Below are positions 7,858 to 13,427 of a stretch of DNA of 13,427 bases, piece after piece (the stretch's first letter is position 1; the number at the start of each line of letters is the position of its first letter). Below the pieces are notes generated by a model that ran no database searches, was not told the origin of the DNA, and saw nothing but the letters and a program-made list of their open reading frames with translations. The DNA is from Xanthoparmelia taractica (taxonomy: Eukaryota; Ascomycota; Lecanoromycetes; Lecanorales; Parmeliaceae). The position numbers and the translations under genes are program-made. The stretch is from contig JANQBS010000570.1 in the NCBI GenBank assembly GCA_033085395.1, positions 1-13,427 on the forward strand, read 5' to 3'.

Positions 7858-7981
7858 TGTTAAAATTCGAGTTACGTGACTAGATCACGTGACACGCTAA
7901 GGCGTGCCTTATAATCTCGCTTTCCTAGCTAATACTTCTTAGTCAATACAACTACTACGTGTTCTACCCCATATTTTAATA
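7858..7981 (+). repeat. 3' LTR of the copia element
   Basis: The segment begins TGTTAAAA and ends TTTTAATA, which is the exact inverted repeat TTTTAACA after one C-to-T change. A polypurine tract precedes it, and LINE coding sequence starts immediately after it. Its 124-bp length is typical of short fungal LTRs. It contains the near-palindromic pair GTTACGTGA (7871-7879) and TCACGTGAC (7885-7893) and a perfect hairpin TAAGGC-GT-GCCTTA (7898-7911). The 5' LTR is outside the window, so the limits rest on the end structure and flanks. Confidence 0.78.
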
Positions 7982-8954
7982 AAGTTTATTATCGATATAT
8001 AATCTTAGAATTTAAATATTAATCTTGGATTTCGTAATAGTCTCTTTTAAATCTATTGCGATAATTATATTAAATTATCTTAAACAGCGAATTAGGTATA
8101 TTAGTTTATACTTCTTTAATATAAAGATAACGTCGTATATTATTATTTATTTTAAGTAAATCTTATATATCTTCTTTAAAATAAAATAATTAATCTTTAT
8201 AGATTTTCTATATATAAAAAATTAATATCGTCTATAAAATTCTTTATCTAAGGCTTTAATTTAATTTTAAAGTATTTTTTAAGCGAAATATTAAAGAATA
8301 AAAAAAGAGTTAAGAATATAGATAATATCTAAAAAAAAGGTTTTTTTTAGCGAGCACTATAAGATTAGTTTTATTATTAAGAATAATAGAGATTACTCGC
8401 TTCGTAAGAAAGCTTTATATTTAGTTAATAATAAGCTTAGAGATATTATTAACTCAAAGATTATATATTAATCTTCGATATAATATATTATTAAAGGTCG
8501 TAACAATATTTAATAATAGAAGATTAGTTATATTCTTCTTCTTATAATTCTAGACGATATAGACTATATTAATAATAATTTCGAGTATTATCTTAGTAAA
8601 CCTCTTTCGTCGAGCTTTATTTATTTCGACGATAATAAGAGATTTATTTTAGCGTAGTCGCGAAGTCTTATAGCTATTATCGTTTTAAATACTTTATCTA
8701 ACGTATTTAAAAGCGCGATTAATCTATATAACTTAGATTTCGAGTATTTATTCTTTTTTAACTTATAAAGAATTATAGTATTAATTTTTATAAACTTTCT
8801 TAAATAATAATCGATTCTTAGATATACTTTAAAAAGATAAATAATTTTCGATATTAATACTCTCGCTACTTAGCGTAAAAATCGATTAATTATTCTATTA
8901 ATTTAAGACTTTATTAGATTTCGATTAAAATATAATCTTTCGAATCTTCTTCTT
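7982..8954 (-). pseudogene. non-LTR (LINE) reverse transcriptase fragment, truncated by LTR elements on both sides
   Basis: Read on the minus strand with stops as Gln/Trp, the fragment gives LINE RT landmarks in order. First comes a leading helix region (about 8940-8800), then TIVLRKPGKxDYSKPKxYRPIALLNTLGKxxE-like (read TIILYKLKKNKYSKSK then YRLIALLNTLDKVFK, to about 8680) and RLRDYA near 8665-8650. Next are LLSLDVxGAFDNVxHxRL-like (VTTFNN at 8504-8487, then ILYRRLIYNL), WIxSFL-like (QSFL) and the catalytic FxDD as FIDDIN at 8238-8221. KKYELIHFTR-like (KKYKLIYLIR) and a final ILGVWLDxKL-like segment (ILRLYIDNKL) reach the copia LTR. At least one frameshift lies just after FIDDIN. Endonuclease and RNase H or tail parts are absent. 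The group looks like fungal Tad1/I-type LINEs, but the clade is inferred. Confidence 0.88.
8221..8238 (-). other. retained FIDD active-site motif of the LINE RT
   Basis: TTT ATA GAC GAT ATT AAT on the minus strand keeps both catalytic aspartates. The first G follows A and the second follows C, the two contexts that appear to be spared by the mutational process. The other catalytic Asp, in the LDVxGAFD-like motif, has become Asn. Confidence 0.8.
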
Positions 8955-9106
8955 TGTAATATTATTATTTACAAGTATAGGCTCATGAATTAAATTCATG
9001 ATACTCACAGTACTTTACAGTAGTCCTGAGTATAGTAGGGGTACACGTGATCATATGCGACTGCAGGTTATATATTTACTATATTCTTCTTTCTAGAGAT
9101 ATTACA
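8955..9106 (+). repeat. 5' LTR of gypsy element B
   Basis: The 152-bp segment begins TGTAATAT and ends ATATTACA, perfect inverted ends of the TG...CA type. It sits exactly where LINE homology stops and has a less mutated composition than its surroundings. It carries a 19-base palindrome (TCATGAATT-A-AATTCATGA, 8983-9001) and a TACTCA/TGAGTA pair (9002-9007 and 9027-9032). The partner LTR is outside the window, so the limits rest on terminal structure and the LINE boundary. Confidence 0.75.
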
Positions 9107-9720
9107 CATTATATATACATATTTATTAGGTATTAGTCTTTCGTCTCGTAGCCTAATAAGTTAAATTAGACGCTAATTACTTGCTATAAGATATTTACCT
9201 TCTTTCACTACTATTTAATCGCTTTATAATCTACTTCTATATTTAATCTTATAATAAAAGAAGAATCTACTTAATAATCTTATTCTTAATATATCTCGCT
9301 AGTCGGGCGAATTATCTTCTTAATAAATCGCCTAAAACTATAATAAATAGCTTAATCTTGCTAATAACCCGACTTAAGATTATATATAATTAATTATACG
9401 CGAAGATCTTAGAATAAAGATATAAACCGATATGCTATAAGAACTAGCCTTAAGACTTATTAATAGTTATACTAAAGACTAGGCGAATTAACAATTATAT
9501 TCGCTCAAAGAAAGTATATAGAGTATTCGAATTAGATAGCGTCAGAGAAATACGAGATATATAGTATCGTTTATTATTATGCTTACTCTTTAGTATACGG
9601 TAATCGAGTGTCTTAGACTTAATATACTTAAATTTATAATCGTATTTCATTATATAAACTTATATTCTATTTCAAAGTTCTTAATAGTATTATTATATAA
9701 TTCTATTTTAATTTTAAATA
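9107..9720 (+). other. leader of gypsy element B, no gene recognised
   Basis: Base composition is mixed, with some surviving GG/CC and CA steps (for example around 9301-9307, 9368-9374 and 9540-9610), but no frame gives a convincing protein. I could not assign a primer binding site; AGGTATTAG near 9128-9136 is only a weak candidate and lies about 20 bases from the LTR. The octamer TCGGGCGA occurs at 9303-9310, and AGTCGGG/CCCGACT (9301-9307 and 9368-9374) form an inverted pair. Confidence 0.6.
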
Positions 9721-10680
9721 ATAAGATAAAAGCGAGACGAGTTTAAAGATATTTATTATTTTAGTAGATAGAAGAAAGTTATTCTTCTTATTAACGACTT
9801 AATCTCGACTATTATAGATTATCTTAATTCTAAGAAACTTATTAAAAACGTAGCGATTAAATCGGGCGACGTTTTTATTAAGAATATAAAGAATCGCCCG
9901 AGACGTATAGAAATTAGATATTCGATGCGAATCTAGATTACTATAAAAAGTATTAATTAATTTAGTAATAGAGTTATCGAATAATTAGTTAGTGAATTAA
10001 TTAATAATCTCTTATTCTTCGAAGCTTACTAAGATATCGTTATTTATATTCAAAAGACTTCGAGCGAATTTTTTTATATTAATTCGGCCTTAATTAGTTA
10101 GATTAAGATTTCGAAGTCTTATATTTTTAGTTAGCCTAAGGATTTAAATATAATTCTAAAGATATAAGATTCTTAAGATAATTCGAGCGATACGATCTAA
10201 TTTAGCGCTTTTAATTATTAAAAGAATTTAACGAAAGTTATTATAGAAGTATATAATTATTTTATTAAAGAAAGTGGGATGCTTTTAAATATCTTAAAGT
10301 ATGCGATTAATCGTCTTAATATCGCAGCGATTTTATACAGAGATCTCGTCTTAGAAGATTAGCTTAATCGCACGTAATAACTTAGTTAAATCGAATCTTA
10401 TTAAAATATCGTAAGAGGATTTTATAATAGTATTAAGAGGGATCTTAAAGCGTGAATAAGCGATTCGATTATTTTAAAGAAGAATAAAGACGATATTAAA
10501 AGAAGCTATAGCAATAGCTATCTTAGATTCATATCTAATTATTCGTAGCACGATATTTTAAAGCATAATTTTGTTAATATCTCTATAATTATCTAGAAAG
10601 AAGAGTTAATCGTTAAAATAAGAGATCGCATTTTAGATAGCGTAATTAAAATAAGTATTTAATATATTTTTAATTTATCT
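9721..10680 (+). pseudogene. gag-like frame of gypsy element B (inactivated)
   Basis: Phase 1 reads for about 320 codons as a charged, mostly helical protein once TAA/TAG are taken as Gln/Trp codons. Landmarks are RDEFKDIYYFSR near 9735, NRPRRIEIRYSM around 9889-9933, KESGMLLNILKYAINRLN at about 10267-10320, DLVLED around 10342, DDIKRSYSNSYLRF near 10489-10530 and RDRILDSVIKI near 10621-10653. No pfam-level motif is recognised by eye; the call as gag rests on position between the LTR and the protease/RT of the same element, on length and on the sustained coding character. It is followed by a frame change to phase 0 near 10670-10690. The true start was not identified. Confidence 0.55.
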
Positions 10681-10682
10681 AT

Positions 10683-11690
10683 TTTGAAGATAAGAATAAA
10701 AAGAATAAGATAAATACTTTTAAGATCGATAATTAGATCTTAAATAGTCTTCTCGAAGGCGAGAAAAAATCGTTCTATTAGTTAGATAGCTATAAATAGC
10801 TAAACGAGAAATCTTAAGAAGATTATATTAACGCTTACTTTATTATATAAAAGAAGTTTATTTATATTTGTTACGAAGTTATTTATTACTTTAATAATAA
10901 GCTTTATCGATATATATATATTTATCGTAATAAATAGAAAGAGTTAATAATACTTTAGATAGCATCGCGTAGCGCTAATAATATATAAAAGCGTTTAATT
11001 ATAGCTACGTAATTATTCGCTATTATCGAGAAAAAGTATAAATTTCGATCTTAAAAGTATATTATAATGTGTATAATTATTAAAAAAAAGTCGAGCTTTA
11101 TCGACGTAGAGATCGATATTTATTATATTATATTTATTCTAAATAAAGTATAATATCTCTTTAAATATCTAATTATAGAGATTCTTCGTAGTTAAAAATC
11201 TATTATTATACGTAAAATTAAAAGTATTAGATATATTAATTTTAAGTATATAAAGATTAATATTTTTCTAAAAGAAGAAATAATAAGAACGCTTATTATA
11301 ATTAAGATTTATCGAGATATTTACTTAATTAAAAAGTTAAATATTAAAATATTAATTAATATAAATATTCTCGATTTTAAAAAAACGATAATAGACTTAT
11401 TAGCGAAGCGTCTTCGACTAAGTAAGAATATATTATATCTTTTAATAATTAAGTTTTTAGAAAAGCGATAAAAACGAATAATATAGATTATTAAGCGAAT
11501 TATTATAAAGTTATTTAAGATTATAAATATATTTATTAAATTTAAAAAGATCTTATTTAAGAATCGCGATTATTTATTTAAATTATAAATCTTATTAATA
11601 AATCTCGACGTCGAGAACGAACTAATTATCGATATAATTAATATCGAGATATTTAAATATAAGTTTAAAATACGTTATTGATCGTAATTA
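10683..11690 (+). pseudogene. gag C-terminus with zinc-finger-like segment and aspartic-protease-like region, element B
   Basis: Phase 0 continues the polyprotein. Near 10866-10935 the frame reads ICYEV, a Phe/Tyr run, NNKLYRYI and IYRNKQ. This resembles the C2H2-like finger of fungal gypsy Gag proteins with His changed to Tyr, but the second Cys is not clear. About 11040-11530 resembles a retropepsin region: FRSQKYI at its start, an ILIxxNILD segment at 11349-11375 matching the LIGxDILG strand, and TIIDLLAKR (about 11385-11411). A linker with NRDYLF at 11562-11579 follows before RT. The DTG catalytic triplet itself could not be identified with certainty, so the protease call is moderate. Confidence 0.55.
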
Positions 11691-11994
11691 TTATTTTTTA
11701 ATAAATAAAATTAAGAAAGATTCTTAAATATAAGAAGAAAGAATATTTTCTTATTATTTTATCTAAGATAACGTTAATCGTGCCATTATCTTAGAAAAAA
11801 CTCGTTATTATTATTATCCTCGCCGCAATAGAAGGAATAAAGATATTTATACTATTATTAATCGAGTACGCTATAATAAATAACGTTATTATTTATTAAT
11901 TAGATTAAGCGTCTTATTAAATAAATGCTATTTAGAAGATAATCGAATCTTATTTATTAATATTTCGCGATTTTAATAAAATAATAAATATATT

Positions 11995-13427
11995 AAAGAA
12001 AAAATAAATATCGATTAAAACGTTATTTAACGCTAAACTAGAGTTTATAAAAATCTATTCGATAGAATAAGAAGATAGATAATTTATATATAAGAAGTTT
12101 AATAAATTATATAAGAAAGAAAAGATAAGTTAAACAAGTGAATTAATATTATATAATTACTTAATATTTAGAATATAAAGAATTATATACTTCTTAGATA
12201 AGACGTTTACTAGTAAGAAATAAGTAATTATTAATATTCGCCAACTATATAAGATTACGAAATCTAACTCTTACTTAATATTACTATAAACGAATATTAC
12301 TCTATTAATATAAGAATATAAATACATTAATTTTATAAACGAAGCGAGTTTCTTTTATTAATAATTAATACGCTATAAGAATTATTATAAACTTATTATA
12401 ATTATTTATCGCGAAAGCGAGTAATAAAATATAATTACTATAGATTTTAAGAATAATTTAATATACGTATAACGATAGATTAATAAGCTTCTTAAAGATT
12501 TCCATAGCTTCGCTAAAGCTTATATTAATAATATTCTAAAGAAGTATCTAGATCACTTATAACGAGTCTTCGCTCTCTTTGAAAAGTATAATAATATTAT
12601 TAAATTATTTAAGATCGTTTTAAAATATTCGTTAATAGCGCTATTAAAATAAAAGATAGATAGTTTTAGACTAAATATCGTAGACGAGAAACTTATCGCT
12701 ATTATTAAACTTAGCTTTTTTATTATTTTAAAAGATTTAAAGATATATCTAACAATAATTTATTAACTTAGAAATTATATTTTTTATTATATATAAATAA
12801 TATAGTCGCTTTAATTAAGAAAGATTTTAATGCTACGTAACGTTTCTATTAAGAATAAAGCTCGAAAGATATTTAATAGAGAGAGTCGTCTCGATATTTC
12901 TATAAAGAAAGAGATTTATATTTTTAAAAGATTATAAAAAGTTTTAAAAGAGTTAATATTTCTTATTTATTATAATTTTAATTAATAATTATATATAGAT
13001 ATTAACGCTTTTAAAATAAGACTCTAGCGTAATTATTTATTATATTCCAAATAATAAGATAATCTTTAATAGAGAGAATATTAAGTGTATTATATTTTTT
13101 AATAAAATATTAATTTTAATTAAATCTTATTATTAACTTATAGAGTTAAAGATTATAGAATTAATAAAATTAATACGAAGAATTAAATATTTTATCGTAA
13201 TTTAATACGCCGACGCGATATTAAATAAATCTTGAATAATAATATATATAAATTATTTGACGATAATCTTTATAATTAAATAGATTAAGATAATTTTTAT
13301 TAATATTAATAAACTTAACTTACAATTAATAAGAGCTTTTATATACTTATCTTAATTTAGTCTCGACATATAATATAAGTTAAGAAAGCTTTATATTATC
13401 TTAAATACTATCTTTCGATTAAAGATA
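11995..13427 (+). pseudogene. reverse transcriptase and RNase H of gypsy element B, cut by window end
   Basis: Pre-RT in phase 2 reads EDR near 12071 and KKFNKLYKK to about 12118. The RT follows with VVVDIRGLNKIT-like (VIINIRQLYKI, about 12224-12256), AASFFYQW-like (EASFFYQ, about 12341-12361), an RQIDKLLRDF-like segment ending KLLKDFHSFAKAY (to about 12523), and YVDD read YINN at 12521-12532. RVFALFEKYN (12560-12590) and a connection with LKDLKIYL (about 12737-12752) come next. RNase H begins IDLDASK-like (IDINAFK, 12995-13015; the second Asp is now Asn). A one-base frame change near 13015-13030 moves the rest to phase 0: IIFFNKIL, YYQLIELKIIELI, and NKLNLQLIRAF...LSQF...LNTIFRLK to the window end. 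Integrase is outside. Confidence 0.92.

Larger units (their letters stand above)
1..7981 (+). mobile_element. Ty1/copia LTR retrotransposon, 5'-truncated by window edge, interrupted by a gypsy element
   Basis: The element is present as two blocks, 1-1020 and 6381-7981, separated by gypsy element A. The left block carries the N-terminal part of a copia-type reverse transcriptase and the right block carries the rest of RT, RNase H, a 3' UTR, a purine tract and a 3' LTR. The domain order RT then RNase H at the 3' end with short LTRs is seen directly. Gag, protease and most of the integrase must lie left of the window. The coding parts are saturated with transition mutations and full of TAA/TAG codons, so the copy is dead. 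The right LTR edge abuts LINE sequence, which suggests insertion into that LINE. The left target-site copy and 5' LTR cannot be checked here. Confidence 0.93.
8955..13427 (+). mobile_element. second Ty3/gypsy retrotransposon (element B), 3' end beyond window
   Basis: The element starts with a 5' LTR at 8955-9106. It then has a leader, a long gag-like frame, a zinc-finger-like and protease-like segment, RT and most of RNase H at the window end. It differs from element A in a much longer gag and in LTR sequence, but its RT and RNase H are of the same broad fungal gypsy type. Integrase, any chromodomain and the 3' LTR would lie to the right. The LTR interrupts the LINE RT, so the five bases before it (TTCTT, 8950-8954) are the expected left target copy. 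All coding parts are RIP-like degraded, and three frame changes are visible. Confidence 0.92.

Noticed and set aside
8280..8950. Plus-strand Tc1/pogo-type transposase
   Set aside because: A KGFFLAST-like string near 8335 suggested it, but the following plus-strand frames do not fit. The minus strand gives a long ordered series of LINE RT motifs over the same bases.
9128..9136. AGGTATTAG as primer binding site of element B
   Set aside because: It lies about 20 bases beyond the LTR end and does not start with TGG. The A in place of T is not explained by the observed transitions.
1..13427. Mitochondrial or bacterial AT-rich DNA, with TAA/TGA recoded
   Set aside because: Retroelement pol domains, LTRs with target duplications, and stops only at Gln/Trp positions explained by C-to-T or G-to-A changes indicate mutated nuclear transposons. 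TAA, TAG and TGA all occur inside conserved motifs.
1..13427. CRISPR array, tRNA or rRNA genes
   Set aside because: No regularly spaced repeats and no cloverleaf or rRNA-like segments were seen. The only tRNA-related sequence is the 13-base primer-site candidate.
1..13427. AT-rich regional centromere
   Set aside because: Fungal centromeres can consist of such degraded retroelements, but nothing in this window alone distinguishes a centromere from other heterochromatin. Chromatin data for the centromeric histone would be needed.

Overview
The window is a transposon graveyard from a filamentous ascomycete-like (Pezizomycotina) genome. I see no host gene and no RNA gene. Almost all of it is extremely AT-rich, because retroelement coding sequence has been saturated with C-to-T and G-to-A transitions on both strands. 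This is the signature of repeat-induced point mutation (RIP) or a very similar process. Read with in-frame TAA/TAG/TGA as former Gln/Trp codons and Asn as former Asp, long stretches line up with retroelement polyproteins. The fungal assignment rests on this signature and on the element types; I cannot name a species.

Layout: (1) 1-1020 and 6381-7981 are two halves of one Ty1/copia element: RT N-terminal part, RT C-terminal part, RNase H, 3' UTR and a 3' LTR at 7858-7981. Its 5' end lies left of the window. (2) 1021-6375 is a complete Ty3/gypsy chromovirus (element A) with LTRs of 140 and 141 bp, a 5-bp target duplication, a gag-like frame and a pol frame (RT, RNase H, integrase, chromodomain). 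It sits exactly in the YVDD codons of the copia reverse transcriptase. (3) 7982-8954, minus strand, is a fragment of a non-LTR (LINE) reverse transcriptase. It is cut on the left by the copia 3' LTR and on the right by the 5' LTR of (4), a second Ty3/gypsy element (element B, 8955 to beyond 13427). Element B has gag, a protease-like segment, RT and most of RNase H before the window ends.

The inferred order is LINE first, then copia and element B inserted into the LINE, then element A inserted into the copia. The mutation spectrum is unusual to the eye: CpA and CpC (TpG and GpG on the other strand) are almost gone, while CpG and CpT remain common. This nearest-neighbour rule explains which catalytic aspartates were lost: all three LTR-element RTs read YxNN, while the LINE keeps its Asp-Asp. 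LTRs, the leader and the 3' UTR of element A are much less mutated than its coding body.

Nothing here can be expressed as an intact protein. The two stop-free frames longer than about 75 codons are a leader/gag-start frame of element A (1292-1645) and an antisense shadow of its RT. I did not find a new functional system. What is worth attention is the nesting, the mutation context and the structured non-coding ends of the elements.
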